Below, in pieces: positions 24,050 to 33,231 of a stretch of DNA of 64,000 nucleotides; within the stretch, counting starts at the first letter, position 1; every line of letters starts with the position of its first letter. The stretch spans positions 124,001-188,000 of the forward strand of contig NZ_JAMBOX010000010.1 in NCBI RefSeq assembly GCF_023715785.1. Reading direction: 5' to 3'. The stretch comes from Neobacillus niacini. Its GTDB lineage: Bacteria > Bacillota > Bacilli > Bacillales > Cytobacillaceae. A program made the translations under genes and the position numbers. The notes below the pieces were generated by a model. It made no database searches. It saw only the letters and a program-made list of their open reading frames with translations, and had not been told where the DNA came from.

Positions 24050-25509
24050 TCTTTCATTGCTTCCACTTTCTCTTTGACTTCCTCAATATTCTTCATCTTG
24101 TTATCCCAGCACTTTTGGCTCAGGTCCACAGGGTAGTGCTCAGGATTCATGATCCGCTTGTACTCGTCCCAAAGCGCGTCAAGATTCTGCTTTAAGTATT
24201 CGCGAGATTCCTCCAGGCAAGGAATTTCATAGACAAGCTCGCCGTTCACAAAAATTTCTTCATGAAGCTCTTTTGCCGTAAAGTTCGTGACCACCTTGTT
24301 TAAATAGGTGTGGGTCGGATGGAACATCCGGAGCTTCTTCTCCGGAATCTTCTCAGCCTCCATCGCGATATAATCACCTTCGGCATGGTGATTCGTATTA
24401 TTAATGATCCGGTACATTTTCTTGGCACCCGGAGTTGTCACTTTTTCCGGATTTGAGGAAATTTTAATCGTATCCTCCATTTGTCCGGCTTCGTTTTCAA
24501 TCGCCACTATTTTATAAACAGCACCAAGGGCGGCCTGGTCGTAGGCGGTAATCAGCTTCGTTCCGATACCCCAGCTGTCGATTTTTGCCCCTTGGGCCTT
24601 TAAGTTAATAATCGTATATTCATCCAAGTCACTGGAGGCAAATATTTTTGCATTCTTAAAACCAGCTTCATCCAGCATTCTCCGTGCTTCTTTTGATAGA
24701 TAGGCAAGGTCGCCGCTATCGAGACGAATCCCGATAAAATTAATTTTATCGCCAAGCTCCTTAGCCACTTTGATGGCATTAGGCACACCAAGGCGAAGCG
24801 TATCATACGTGTCGACAAGGAATACACAATCTTTATGTGTTTCGGCGTACTTATGGAAAGCAGTGTATTCATCTTTATAGGCTTGAACCATGGCATGGGC
24901 ATGCGTGCCCGCGACAGGAATACCGAACATTTTTCCCGCCCTTACATTACTGGTGGCTTCAAAGCCGGCAAGATAAGCGGCACGGGTTCCCCAAATGGCT
25001 GCATCCATTTCCTGCGCCCGTCTTGTTCCAAATTCCATCGCGACTTCACTGCCTACAACCTGCTTGATGCGGGATGCCTTTGTTGCAATTAATGTTTGAT
25101 AGTTCACAATGTTGAGCAAGGCTGTCTCAATCAACTGTGCTTCTGCCAGGGGAGCATCAACCCTCAGCATCGGCTCACCTGCAAAGACAAGCTCGCCTTC
25201 TTTTACCGACCGAATGGCTCCAGTGAAACGCATGTTTTTAAGATAGTCTAAAAAATCCTCCTGGTAGCCAACTTCATTTTTCAAATACTCGAGGTCATCC
25301 TCAGTGAAGCGGAAGCCCTGAATATATTGAATGACTTTTTCCAAACCGGCAAAAACGGCATAGCCATTTCCAAACGGAAGCTTGCGGAAAAACAAGTCAA
25401 AGACCGCACGTTTATTATGGATACCATCCCTCCAATACGTCTCTGCCATATTAATCTGGTAAAGATCCGTATGCAGAGTCAAGCTATCATCATGGTAAAT
25501 GTGTTTCAT
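24046..25509 (-). CDS. pncB: nicotinate phosphoribosyltransferase
   Basis: Makes nicotinate mononucleotide from nicotinate, PRPP and ATP in the NAD salvage route. The 487 residues fit the Bacillus YueK type. N-terminal TDLYQINMAETYW, the EFGTRRAQEMDAA motif (~160) and GTHAHAMVQAYKDE (~205) are the family landmarks; GIRLDSGDLAYLS marks the phosphate site. ATG behind a GGAGGTAG-like site. It follows the nicotinamidase gene by 67 bases on the same strand, so the two consecutive salvage steps are encoded together. Confidence 0.95.
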   Translation of the reverse strand: MKHIYHDDSLTLHTDLYQINMAETYWRDGIHNKRAVFDLFFRKLPFGNGYAVFAGLEKVIQYIQGFRFTEDDLEYLKNEVGYQEDFLDYLKNMRFTGAIRSVKEGELVFAGEPMLRVDAPLAEAQLIETALLNIVNYQTLIATKASRIKQVVGSEVAMEFGTRRAQEMDAAIWGTRAAYLAGFEATSNVRAGKMFGIPVAGTHAHAMVQAYKDEYTAFHKYAETHKDCVFLVDTYDTLRLGVPNAIKVAKELGDKINFIGIRLDSGDLAYLSKEARRMLDEAGFKNAKIFASSDLDEYTIINLKAQGAKIDSWGIGTKLITAYDQAALGAVYKIVAIENEAGQMEDTIKISSNPEKVTTPGAKKMYRIINNTNHHAEGDYIAMEAEKIPEKKLRMFHPTHTYLNKVVTNFTAKELHEEIFVNGELVYEIPCLEESREYLKQNLDALWDEYKRIMNPEHYPVDLSQKCWDNKMKNIEEVKEKVEAMKE

Positions 25510-25576
25510 AATCTACCTCCAAAGGGACTATTACAGCTTTCAAACATTATTACCAATAATACCATTAAAAAGACTT

Positions 25577-26128
25577 TTAAACCACTGTAGCCCCAAGAGA
25601 TTGTTCAAAGTGTCCAAGTGCCCATTCGTGTCCAGCGGGATTGAAAGAGGCAACACCATCTTTGTAAACAACAATCTTGAAGCCTTTGTTATAGGCATCC
25701 ACTGCGGTGTGGAGGACGCAAATATCGGTACAAACGCCGACTAGGTGAACCTCGGTGATTCCGCGCTCGCGCAGCTTGATTTCAAGGTCAGTACCTGCAA
25801 ACGCTGAGTATCTTGTTTTATCCATATAGTGGACATTTTCTTTAAGTTTATTGGTTTCGTAAACCTCTTGAAGCGAACCGTATAAGTCCCGGCCGGCTGT
25901 ACCGCGGAGGTTGTGTGGCGGGAACAGCTTCGTTTCAGGATGGTATTCGTCCCCTTTATCATGGACATCGATAGCAAATACGACATAATGGCCGTTATCA
26001 ATAAATTCCTTTGTTAGCGAGGTTATTTTTCCTTCAATTTCCTGGCCCGGCTTTCCGCAAGTTAACGCCCCAGCATCATGCACGAAATCATGCGTGTAAT
26101 CCACATTAATCAACGCTTTTTTACTCAT
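25577..26128 (-). CDS. pncA: nicotinamidase (isochorismatase-like cysteine hydrolase)
   Basis: Hydrolyses nicotinamide to nicotinate and ammonia. Triad in view: Asp in NVDYTHDFV (~9), Lys in MDKTRYSAF (~103) and nucleophile Cys in GVCTDICVLHTA (~140); metal-site residues likely in AIDVHDKGDEYHPE. 183 residues, as YueJ. Start chosen at MSKKAL because AAGGAG lies 11 bases upstream; the ATG three codons earlier has only 2 bases of spacing. Operon with pncB. Confidence 0.92.
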   Translation of the reverse strand: MSKKALINVDYTHDFVHDAGALTCGKPGQEIEGKITSLTKEFIDNGHYVVFAIDVHDKGDEYHPETKLFPPHNLRGTAGRDLYGSLQEVYETNKLKENVHYMDKTRYSAFAGTDLEIKLRERGITEVHLVGVCTDICVLHTAVDAYNKGFKIVVYKDGVASFNPAGHEWALGHFEQSLGATVV

Positions 26129-26228
26129 TGCCCCCATCGCTCCTTTTTAAGTGTCTTTACTGCTGTCTTTAATTCATTATACACAGTTTTCCAACCAGCC
26201 GAAACATTTTCCACATTTTAAAAACCAC

Positions 26229-26260
26229 AAAAAGGCCCGCCCCTCTAGCAGGAGCGAACC
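26229..26260 (-). terminator. terminator after dgkB
   Basis: Ten base pairs (three G-U) between GGTTCGCTCC and GGGGCGGGCC, then TTTTTG on the minus strand. It follows the dgkB stop by six bases. Confidence 0.7.
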
Positions 26261-26265
26261 CATTC

Positions 26266-27207
26266 TTAGCTGTATCTCTGTCCTGACACCCAGTCAGTCG
26301 GCCGGTCGTTTTCCCGGATATCATCGAGCCGTACGAACACTTCCAAGTGACGATAAAGATTGGCAAACTCGGCTGGCAGCAGGCCGCCAAATTCCCCGTC
26401 CAGGTTCAACTGAACCTTCTCTTCGGAATGAACCTTAATTCGATTTGCTTTCGTGTAAATCACGTTAGGGTCATTGATATGCTCCCCACGAACAGCCAAT
26501 GTGGCAACCCGGATAAATTCAGCAAGATTTACTTTTTTCAAAATTAACAAAGAAAACAGTCCATCGTTTATCGAAGAATCCGGTGCCAATTTTTCGAAAC
26601 CGCCAATGGAATTGGTCAGTCCGACAAGGAACATCATCGCCTCGCCTTCAAACAGCTTCCCGTCATACTCAATCCTAAGCTCAGAAGCCTTAAAGGAAGG
26701 AAGCATTTCCACACCTTTTAAATAATACGCCAACTGCCCGAGCATCGTCTTCAACTTGCTCGGAACCTCATAAGTCAATTCGGTTATTCTGCCGCCGCCA
26801 GCAATATTAATAAAATATTTATCATTGATGCGCCCAATATCAACAGGAATGAGTTCGCCTTTTGTAATGATGTCAACAGCTGCCCCAATATCTCTTGGTA
26901 TATGCAAGGCGCGGGCAAAGTCATTGGTTGTGCCCGCAGGAATGATCCCCAACTTCGGACGAAACTCCTGCTCAGCAAGGCCATTGACCACTTCATTGAT
27001 CGTCCCGTCTCCTCCGGCAGCAATTACCACATCATATTGGCGTTCAACCGCTATCCGTGCGGCTTTGGTGGCATCTCCTGCACCTGTGGTTGCATGGCAG
27101 GATGCCTCATATCCAGCCAACTCCAATTTTCCCAAAATATCTGGCAGGTGACGCTTAATTAACTCGCGGCCCGAGGTAGGATTATAAATCAGTCTTGCTC
27201 TTTTCAT
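26266..27207 (-). CDS. dgkB: diacylglycerol kinase
   Basis: Soluble lipid kinase that phosphorylates diacylglycerol left over from lipoteichoic acid synthesis, returning it to phosphatidic acid. The 313 residues begin RARLIYNPTSGRE, with the catalytic GGDGTINEVVNGL motif at ~64-76 and PAGTTNDFARAL at ~92-103. DAGK/YegS superfamily; length as in Bacillus DgkB (YerQ). Neighbourhood with gatCAB upstream and rlmCD downstream is the classical one, although other genes have been inserted on both sides. ATG start; AGGATGATG-like upstream sequence. Confidence 0.93.
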   Translation of the reverse strand: MKRARLIYNPTSGRELIKRHLPDILGKLELAGYEASCHATTGAGDATKAARIAVERQYDVVIAAGGDGTINEVVNGLAEQEFRPKLGIIPAGTTNDFARALHIPRDIGAAVDIITKGELIPVDIGRINDKYFINIAGGGRITELTYEVPSKLKTMLGQLAYYLKGVEMLPSFKASELRIEYDGKLFEGEAMMFLVGLTNSIGGFEKLAPDSSINDGLFSLLILKKVNLAEFIRVATLAVRGEHINDPNVIYTKANRIKVHSEEKVQLNLDGEFGGLLPAEFANLYRHLEVFVRLDDIRENDRPTDWVSGQRYS

Positions 27208-27689
27208 TCACATCATCCTATTATCAAAATCATCAATTTACACGATACCACTTCTATATTCTACCAATTATCCTAACAGCTTACAATTATGTTAAATGGA
27301 CGATCTTCTTATATAAACGTCCATCTTCTATAATACCTCTGTTTTATTATTTTGCAAAAAATATGGGAAGAAAAATACGCGATGAAGGAAGCGGACGTCT
27401 AATGGATGGGAATCTCCTGCAGATATGGTTTTGCTGCTCCTATCCGAGACGACATTTATCGGTCTTCTCTGAGGAATCTGGAGCAATTAGGAGCATATGA
27501 GTGGATTTTTAAGGATCCCAAGGCTCATTAACCTAGGTCCACTGGGAGACCTTCTCAGCCAAAATAATTCCAAAATATCAGATTTGTCCGATAAATAATT
27601 ACCCCGTAAAATGGGAACCAAACCCTTTCTATCCAGTTCCCTTCCATATCTTGATTCTAAAAGGCTATTAATAAAAAAATTCAAGGAGG
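27208..27689. other. intergenic stretch between dgkB and ehuB with a possible gene remnant
   Basis: No intact gene. A plus-strand 41-codon frame at 27406-27531 reads RYGFAAPIRDDIYRSSLRNL then EQLGAYEWIFKDPKAH; it has protein-like composition but no binding site and starts just after a stop, so it may be the tail of a decayed gene. No riboswitch or clear terminator was found. The start of ehuB has AAGGAGG. Confidence 0.35.
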
Positions 27690-27695
27690 ATGATG

Positions 27696-28565
27696 ATGAG
27701 AAAAATAAAAACGATCTTTTTGCTTAGCTTGTTGATGTTATTATTGGCTGCCTGCTCAGTAACCACTTCGGGTAATGAAAAAATTTCTACCCTTGAAAAA
27801 GTCAAAAAGGATGGCAAAATCGTGGTGGGTTTCGCCGGCGAAAAACCATATGCCTACGAAGATGAAAACGGGAAATTGACTGGGGAAGCTGTAGAGGTTG
27901 CCCGCGCCATCTTCAAGAAGATGGGTATTGAAGAAATGGAAGGGAAATTAACGAAATTTAGCTCACTGATCCCAGGGCTAAAAGCTGGGAAATTTGATGT
28001 TATTACGGCAGGCATGTACATAACACCAACACGCTGTGAACAGGTTGCATTCGCCGAACCTGATTATTCTATAGGAGAAGCACTTGCGGTTAGAAAAGGG
28101 AATCCCCAAAATATTCACAGTTATGAAGACATTGCGGCTAATCCCGAGATCAAGGTTGCGGTCATGAATGGTGCAATTGAAATTGATTACCTTAAAGCAG
28201 CCGGAGTAAAGGAAAGCCAGATGGAATTCGTCACCGATATCCCATCAAATATTACCTCATTGGAGTCCAATCGCGTAGATGCCATCACGATGACAGGACC
28301 GACACTAAACGCCGCACTTGAAACAGCCAATGCAAAAAATATTGAGGTCGTGGAAGACTTCACTCAACCTGTTGTCGAAGGGAAAAGCGTCCGCGGCTAC
28401 GGTGCCGCCGCCTTTAAACCTGGCGATGATGAAATATTAAAAGCCTATAACGAGGAACTGGCGAAAATGAAGGAATCAGGGGAACTCTTGGAAATCCTGG
28501 GTGAGTTTGGATTTACGGAGACAGAACTGCCTGGAGACACAACAGCAGCAGAACTTTGCAAATAG
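27696..28565 (+). CDS. ehuB: ectoine/hydroxyectoine-type ABC binding lipoprotein
   Basis: Family 3 solute-binding lipoprotein of 289 residues. Signal peptide with lipobox LLAAC. Closely follows EhuB in motif order: AYEDENGKLTGEAVEVAR, LKAGKFDVITAGMYITPTRC, SIGEALAVRKGNPQN, and MTGPTLNAALE. EhuB captures the compatible solutes ectoine and hydroxyectoine for osmoprotection or as nutrients; polar amino acids remain possible. First gene of ehuBCDA-like operon. Of three consecutive ATGs the third has the best spacing (6) from AAGGAGG. Confidence 0.83.
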   Translation: MRKIKTIFLLSLLMLLLAACSVTTSGNEKISTLEKVKKDGKIVVGFAGEKPYAYEDENGKLTGEAVEVARAIFKKMGIEEMEGKLTKFSSLIPGLKAGKFDVITAGMYITPTRCEQVAFAEPDYSIGEALAVRKGNPQNIHSYEDIAANPEIKVAVMNGAIEIDYLKAAGVKESQMEFVTDIPSNITSLESNRVDAITMTGPTLNAALETANAKNIEVVEDFTQPVVEGKSVRGYGAAAFKPGDDEILKAYNEELAKMKESGELLEILGEFGFTETELPGDTTAAELCK

Positions 28566-28654
28566 CCAAAGCCTTTTCCAGCTGTAAGGGGGGCGCTTCA
28601 CTTAGCGCCTTCTGTCTGTAAAACTTAACTACTAGCATAACGGAGTGATGAAAT

Positions 28655-29311
28655 ATTAGTAAATATATCGATATCTTTTTAAAAATACTGCCAGGTGCAC
28701 TCGTGACGATTGAAATATTGCTCGCATCCGCTGTTCTGGCGTTTGCCGTTGCGTTTATCGCAGGCCTGGGGCGTGTTTCGAGATTCGCTGTTATCCGCAG
28801 GGTTACAGCGGTTTATGTAGAGCTTTTCAGAGGGACATCATTACTGGTGCAATTATTTTGGATTTTCTTTGCCCTGCCGGCCTTCGGCATCCAATTTTCC
28901 GCTTTTCTAGCCAGCGTCGTTGCATTGGGGCTGAATTATGGCGCCTACGGGTCTGAAATTGTCCGCGGGGCGATTATCGCGATTCCAAAGGGACAGACTG
29001 AAGCCTCGATTGCGCTAAATATGACCAACTTTCAGCGGATGAGACTGGTTATTCTTCCGCAGGCTTTTCGGATGATGCTCCCGGGATTCGGGAATATTTC
29101 GATTGAATTGTTAAAAGGAACCTCGCTTGTTTCCTTAATCACATTGACCGACATGACCTATAAGGGATTAATCATTCAGAATTCTAACATTAGCTATACA
29201 ATGCCTGTTTTTGTCACCTTATTATTCGCTTATTTCCTTGTGGCGCTACCGCTGATTATCCTGGCTAGAAAACTGGAAAAACGTTCTGCGAAGGGAGTGG
29301 CGAACGCATGA
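28655..29311 (+). CDS. ehuC: ectoine-type ABC permease, start codon ATT or disrupted
   Basis: HisM-type permease with five or six membrane helices and the EAA loop EIVRGAIIAIPKGQTEASIALNMTNFQ. Homology-like sequence (SKYIDIFLKILPGALVTIEILL) begins 16 codons upstream of the first GTG (28703), and the only usable start in that stretch is ATT at 28655, 9 bases after GGAG. An ATG at 28648 is out of frame by one base: ATGAAATATT would become MNISKYI if one A were deleted. So either a rare ATT start, a GTG start with a shortened helix, or a single-base frameshift. The stop overlaps ehuD by four bases. Confidence 0.72.
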   Translation: MSKYIDIFLKILPGALVTIEILLASAVLAFAVAFIAGLGRVSRFAVIRRVTAVYVELFRGTSLLVQLFWIFFALPAFGIQFSAFLASVVALGLNYGAYGSEIVRGAIIAIPKGQTEASIALNMTNFQRMRLVILPQAFRMMLPGFGNISIELLKGTSLVSLITLTDMTYKGLIIQNSNISYTMPVFVTLLFAYFLVALPLIILARKLEKRSAKGVANA

Positions 29312-30018
29312 GTTGGGATTGGAATTTTGCCATTGAAGTGTTCCCTGAAATACTGGGTGCCATATGGCTGGTCATTGCGATTACATTCGGCTCTTTTATC
29401 GTTGCTTTAATTCTTGGACTTGTTCTGACTTTTGCAAGAAGATCAAGTTTTAAACCATTATCGCTGCTCGTTTACGCATTTATTGAATTTGTAAGAAGCA
29501 CTCCCCCATTGGTTCAGTTATTTTTTGTTTACTTTGCCCTTCCTGCAATTGGCATTTCCATCAATAAATATACAGCAGGTATTGTTACACTGGGAATTCA
29601 CTATAGTACCTACGTATCTGAAGTCTATCGTTCAGGAATCGAAGCCATACCAAAAGGCCAATGGGAAGCTGCCAAAGCGATGAACTTCAGTAAAACACAA
29701 ACGTGGTTCCGTATCATCTTACCGCAGGCCATTCCTCCTGTTATCCCCATGCTGGGGAATTACTTGATTGTATTATTTAAAGAAACTCCGATTCTGATGG
29801 CAATTGGTGTCGGGGAGTTTTTACAAAAGGCACAGTTAATCGGTTCGACCCACTTTAAATATCTTGAACCAATTACAATTGTTGGCCTTTTATTCTTATT
29901 GCTGAGTTACCCCTCAGCACTATTGATCAATAGACTTGAGCAAAAATCCAACCAGGCATTTACCGGCAAGAAAAATCGCCGTTTAACCAATCAATTTCAC
30001 TTAAAGTCCGGGGCGTAA
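29308..30018 (+). CDS. ehuD: ectoine-type ABC permease
   Basis: Second permease of the importer, 236 residues with about five membrane helices. The amino-acid importer motif [19 protein letters not shown] is near residues 62-80, and the EAA loop reads [23 protein letters not shown] near 110-132. ATGA overlap with ehuC shows translational coupling. Family HisM/EhuD. The C-terminal tail ([18 protein letters not shown]) is basic and cytoplasmic. Confidence 0.85.
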   Translation: MSWDWNFAIEVFPEILGAIWLVIAITFGSFIVALILGLVLTFARRSSFKPLSLLVYAFIEFVRSTPPLVQLFFVYFALPAIGISINKYTAGIVTLGIHYSTYVSEVYRSGIEAIPKGQWEAAKAMNFSKTQTWFRIILPQAIPPVIPMLGNYLIVLFKETPILMAIGVGEFLQKAQLIGSTHFKYLEPITIVGLLFLLLSYPSALLINRLEQKSNQAFTGKKNRRLTNQFHLKSGA

Positions 30019-30053
30019 CTCCGCTGTATTTATCACATAGAAAGGAAGAGATG

Positions 30054-30881
30054 ATGAGTATACCTGAAAAAAAACTAGAGGGGACCAGATTGTTCCCATT
30101 AAAACAAAAGAAAAATCCAATCGCGGCCTTTGAGAATGTCAAAAAAAATTATGATGATGTCCAAGTGCTAAAGGGAGTAGACCTGAACATCTCCCCCGGT
30201 GAAAAGTTAGCGTTAATCGGGCCCAGCGGATCGGGGAAAACGACAATGATCCGAATGCTAATGACGTTGGAAAAACCTTCTTCAGGACATATAAAAGTAG
30301 AAGGAAAATATTTATGGCACAAAGAGGTGAGTGGTGGATTAATTCCAGCCAATGAAAAACATTTACGAGAGATGCGCCAGAATATCGGAATGGTGTTCCA
30401 GCACTTCAACCTCTTTCCCCACATGACAATATTGCGTAATGTTACAGAAGCCCCTATACACGTATTAGGGCTTTCAAAGGAAGAAGCACATCAAAGAGCT
30501 GTTGATATGCTTCAAAAAGTCGGCTTGGGTGACAAATTGGATGCCTACCCTGCCCAGCTTTCCGGCGGGCAAAAGCAGCGGGTTGCCATTGCCAGAGCTG
30601 TTGTTATGCAGCCAAGGATCATGCTTTTTGATGAGGTTACTTCCGCCCTTGACCCTGAACTAGTTGACGAGGTCCTCCAGGTCATTAAGGATTTGGCAAA
30701 GGAAACGGATATGGCGATGATATTAGTTACCCACGAAATGGACTTTGCACGTGATGTGGCTGACCGGGTTGTTTTCCTTCACGATGGACAAATAGAAGAA
30801 GAAGGAAAACCAAAGGATATTTTTGAAAATCCCAAGAGTCCTCGATTAAAGTCGTTTTTAAGGAGATTCTTAAAATCTTAA
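30054..30881 (+). CDS. ehuA: ectoine-type ABC ATP-binding protein
   Basis: ATPase of the importer, 275 residues. Walker [10 protein letters not shown] (~56-64), Q-loop [12 protein letters not shown], signature LSGGQKQR (~167), Walker [16 protein letters not shown] and [17 protein letters not shown]-family (GlnQ-like). An N-terminal extension of about 20 residues precedes the nucleotide-binding domain. The second of two ATGs has better spacing from AAAGGA. Last gene; a bidirectional terminator follows. Confidence 0.87.
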   Translation: MSIPEKKLEGTRLFPLKQKKNPIAAFENVKKNYDDVQVLKGVDLNISPGEKLALIGPSGSGKTTMIRMLMTLEKPSSGHIKVEGKYLWHKEVSGGLIPANEKHLREMRQNIGMVFQHFNLFPHMTILRNVTEAPIHVLGLSKEEAHQRAVDMLQKVGLGDKLDAYPAQLSGGQKQRVAIARAVVMQPRIMLFDEVTSALDPELVDEVLQVIKDLAKETDMAMILVTHEMDFARDVADRVVFLHDGQIEEEGKPKDIFENPKSPRLKSFLRRFLKS

Positions 30882-30920
30882 TCTATAAAAAAGCAGCGCC
30901 TAAGCGGCATCATAACCAAA

Positions 30921-30961
30921 ATGGACGATAAAAGGCTTGAGCCCTTTATCGTCATTTTTTT
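30921..30961. terminator. bidirectional terminator after ehuA
   Basis: GACGATAAA.../...TTTATCGTC with an AGG/CCC-type inner stem, then seven T on the plus strand. Serves the importer operon and the convergent methyltransferase gene. Confidence 0.85.
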
Positions 30962-31739
30962 ATGGTAATCTTAAAATGCATACATTGCAATCATGCGGGA
31001 TCACAAAGGGTTCTTCATCCGGCAGGGAATCGTACAGGTCCTTAAGCGCCTGTTTCCGTACCAGCTCCTCGAGTCCTGCAAGCCACGACACCGATTCGAT
31101 CCGGTCTACCCAAGACTGCTTGGTAAAACTGACGGTATAATCAAGCTTATAAAAATCCCGAAGTTCGAGTCCGCAGCTCTGCCATTCCTCAAACCACTCG
31201 ACAGGGAAGCCATTTATCCGTTGCTTGGCATCTGCCTTAGACCCTGCCGGTTTCAACCCGCCGGCTGCAAATTTGGATAGCACGCCAAAAGTTTTTTGAA
31301 CAACCGTTGGCCCGGTTAAAAAACCCGAGTCGATTACGAGCAGCATCCCCTTAGGTTTTAGGATTCTTTTAATTTCAGTGATAGCCTGCTCGCGGTCAAA
31401 CCAGTGCCAGGCCCGCATGACCGTGACTAGATCATACTGGGAATCTTCCAAACCGGTGGTTTCTGCCGTTCCTAGCCGGTATGGGATCGTATAGTTTTTG
31501 GTTACATTCAATGCTTTCGCCTGTTCTAGCAATTCATGAGAAGGTTCAATCCCGATGACATCGCCTTTTCGCATGGCGATTTTTCGAGTCAATGCACCTG
31601 TACCCGCCCCAATATCGGCAACCTTTTTTCCTTCAAAATTTATATTTCTGATAAGCAGGCTATCCATTAATGAGGTGGGAATATCTTCCCTTGCCCGGGC
31701 ATAACTATTAGAAACTTGGCCAAAGTCTACTTTTTTCAT
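30960..31739 (-). CDS. class I SAM-dependent methyltransferase
   Basis: A 259-residue protein with the Rossmann methyltransferase motif I VADIGAGTGALTRKIA (~38-53), an acidic residue in GIEPSHELL, and motif II-like LVTVMRAWHWFDREQA (~105). The HWFD pattern is usual in small-molecule methyltransferases of the Methyltransf_11 type. Substrate unknown. Monocistronic; ends convergently with the ehu operon at a shared terminator and starts divergently from plsY. Confidence 0.85.
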   Translation of the reverse strand: MKKVDFGQVSNSYARAREDIPTSLMDSLLIRNINFEGKKVADIGAGTGALTRKIAMRKGDVIGIEPSHELLEQAKALNVTKNYTIPYRLGTAETTGLEDSQYDLVTVMRAWHWFDREQAITEIKRILKPKGMLLVIDSGFLTGPTVVQKTFGVLSKFAAGGLKPAGSKADAKQRINGFPVEWFEEWQSCGLELRDFYKLDYTVSFTKQSWVDRIESVSWLAGLEELVRKQALKDLYDSLPDEEPFVIPHDCNVCILRLP

Positions 31740-31837
31740 ATTGGCGCCTCTTTCCGATTCATTGTAAATTTTAACAAAATAATACCATTTAAATATGGTA
31801 GAATAAAAGAAAAATATTTTTCAAGGGAATGATTCTT

Positions 31838-32458
31838 ATGTTTTGGTTGCTGCTCCTTGCTTCCTATCTTATTGGAAGTTTCCCGACAGCTTTGATTGTG
31901 GGCAGGGTATTCTTCGGGGTAGATATTCGTGACCACGGCAGCAAAAACCCCGGAGCCACCAACACGCTCCGAGTGTTAGGAAAAAAGTCGGCCATCATCG
32001 TCCTGCTGTTTGACCTTGCAAAAGGGGCGCTGGCAGCGTCACTGCCTCTGCTTTTTCAGCTTGATGCCGAACCATTATACTTCGGTCTTGTTGCCGTAAT
32101 CGGCCATTGTTTTCCGATTTTCGCCGGATTCCGAGGCGGCAAAGCGATTGCGACTACTGCCGGGGCACTGCTGGTTTCCAACTTCCCGTTGCTTGTTATT
32201 GCCTATGCCTCATTCTTCTTAGTCATTTTTTTAACTAAATATGTATTCTTCGGATCCATTTCTGTTGGTCTGAGCCTGCTGGTATATGATTACTTTATTG
32301 AAAAGCTTCATTTTGAACTTATCTTTTTATTATTCCTTTTGTTATTAATCTTTCTGCACCGCTCAAATATCAGAAACTTCATCCTTGGAATTGAGCCTAA
32401 AATCAATGACAAAAACTTAATCAATGACCGGATTCCACCGAAAAATATTAAAATGTAA
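31838..32458 (+). CDS. plsY: glycerol-3-phosphate acyltransferase PlsY
   Basis: Membrane enzyme that transfers an acyl group from acyl-phosphate to glycerol-3-phosphate, the first step of phospholipid synthesis. PlsY motifs: SYLIGSFPTA (1), DIRDHGSKNPGATNTLRVLG (2) and GHCFPIFAGFRGGKAIATTAG (3), with five or more membrane helices. 206 residues with a slightly longer C-terminal tail than usual. Start at the ATG with AAGGGA 9 bases upstream (an in-frame ATG is three codons earlier). Genomes of this group often carry a second copy with topoisomerase IV genes; here it stands alone. Confidence 0.9.
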   Translation: MFWLLLLASYLIGSFPTALIVGRVFFGVDIRDHGSKNPGATNTLRVLGKKSAIIVLLFDLAKGALAASLPLLFQLDAEPLYFGLVAVIGHCFPIFAGFRGGKAIATTAGALLVSNFPLLVIAYASFFLVIFLTKYVFFGSISVGLSLLVYDYFIEKLHFELIFLLFLLLLIFLHRSNIRNFILGIEPKINDKNLINDRIPPKNIKM

Positions 32459-32462
32459 AACA

Positions 32463-32506
32463 AGGGGCACCTAGCTGAGACTTTTTTCAGCCTGGTGCCC
32501 CTTTTT
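32463..32506. terminator. bidirectional terminator after plsY
   Basis: AAGGGGCACC/TGGTGCCCCTT stem with an inner AGCTGAG/TTCAGCC-like stem and T runs; directly after the plsY stop. Confidence 0.85.
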
Positions 32507-32547
32507 ATTATGTCATTTTAAGTAGCTGAAGTTAACTGGCAGGCCCT

Positions 32548-33230
32548 CTTATCAACCGGAACGTTGGGCTTTCCATGGCTTCGGTCGTTTTGGCGTTTTG
32601 GACCTCTCTTATTGACCGGGACGTCGGATTTTCCTTGTTTTCGGTCGTTTTGGACCGCTCTTATCGACCGGGACATCGGATTTTCCTTGGCTTCGGTCGT
32701 TTTGGACCTCTCTTATCGACCGGGACGTCCAATTTTCCTTGGCTTCGGTCGTTTTGGAACGCTCTTATCGACCGGGACATCGGATTTTCCTTGGCTTCGG
32801 TCGTTTTGGACCTCTCTTATCGACCGGGACGTCCAATTTTCCTTGGCTTCGGTCGTTTTGGAACTCTCTTATCGACCGGGACGTCCAATTTTTCTTGGCT
32901 TCGGTCGTTTTGGAACGCTCTTATCGACCGGGACGTCGGATTTTCCTTGGCTTCGGTCGTTTTGGACCTCTCTTATCGACCGGGACGTCCAATTTTTCTT
33001 GGCTTGGGTCGTTTTGGACCGCTCTTATCGACCGGGACGTCCAATTTTCCTTGGCTTCGGTCGTTTTGGAACTCTCTTATCGACCGAGACGTCGGATTTT
33101 CCTTGGCTTCGGTCGTTTTGGACCGCTCTTATCGACCGGGACATCCTATTTTCCTTGGCTTCGGTCGTTTTGCCAACTTTCTTATCGACCGGGACATCGG
33201 ATTCCCCATGGCTTCGGTCGTTTATCGGTC
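32548..33230. repeat. 13-copy ~52-bp direct tandem repeat array
   Basis: Units start at 32548, 32608, then every 52 bases to 33128, and 33181. Each reads CTTATCGACCGGGACRTCSR, then ATTTTCCTTGGCTTCGGTCG, then TTTTGGAMCKCT. Inside each unit CGACCG and CGGTCG are inverted complements 23 bases apart. Main variants are GTCGG/ATCGG and GTCCA after GGGAC; the end units are the most diverged and the inner ones nearly identical. The first unit carries an 8-base internal duplication. Because 52 is not a multiple of three, all three plus frames stay open, but this is a repeat effect. The array ends two bases before the stop of the next minus-strand gene. Confidence 0.95.
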
Positions 33231-33231
33231 C

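Noticed and set aside
27487..27684. 65-codon minus-strand frame between dgkB and ehuB
   Set aside because: No binding site or homologue-like pattern, and it opposes the better-looking plus-strand remnant.
32548..33230. Array considered as a CRISPR locus
   Set aside because: The complete 52-base unit is repeated; there are no unique spacers and no cas genes nearby.
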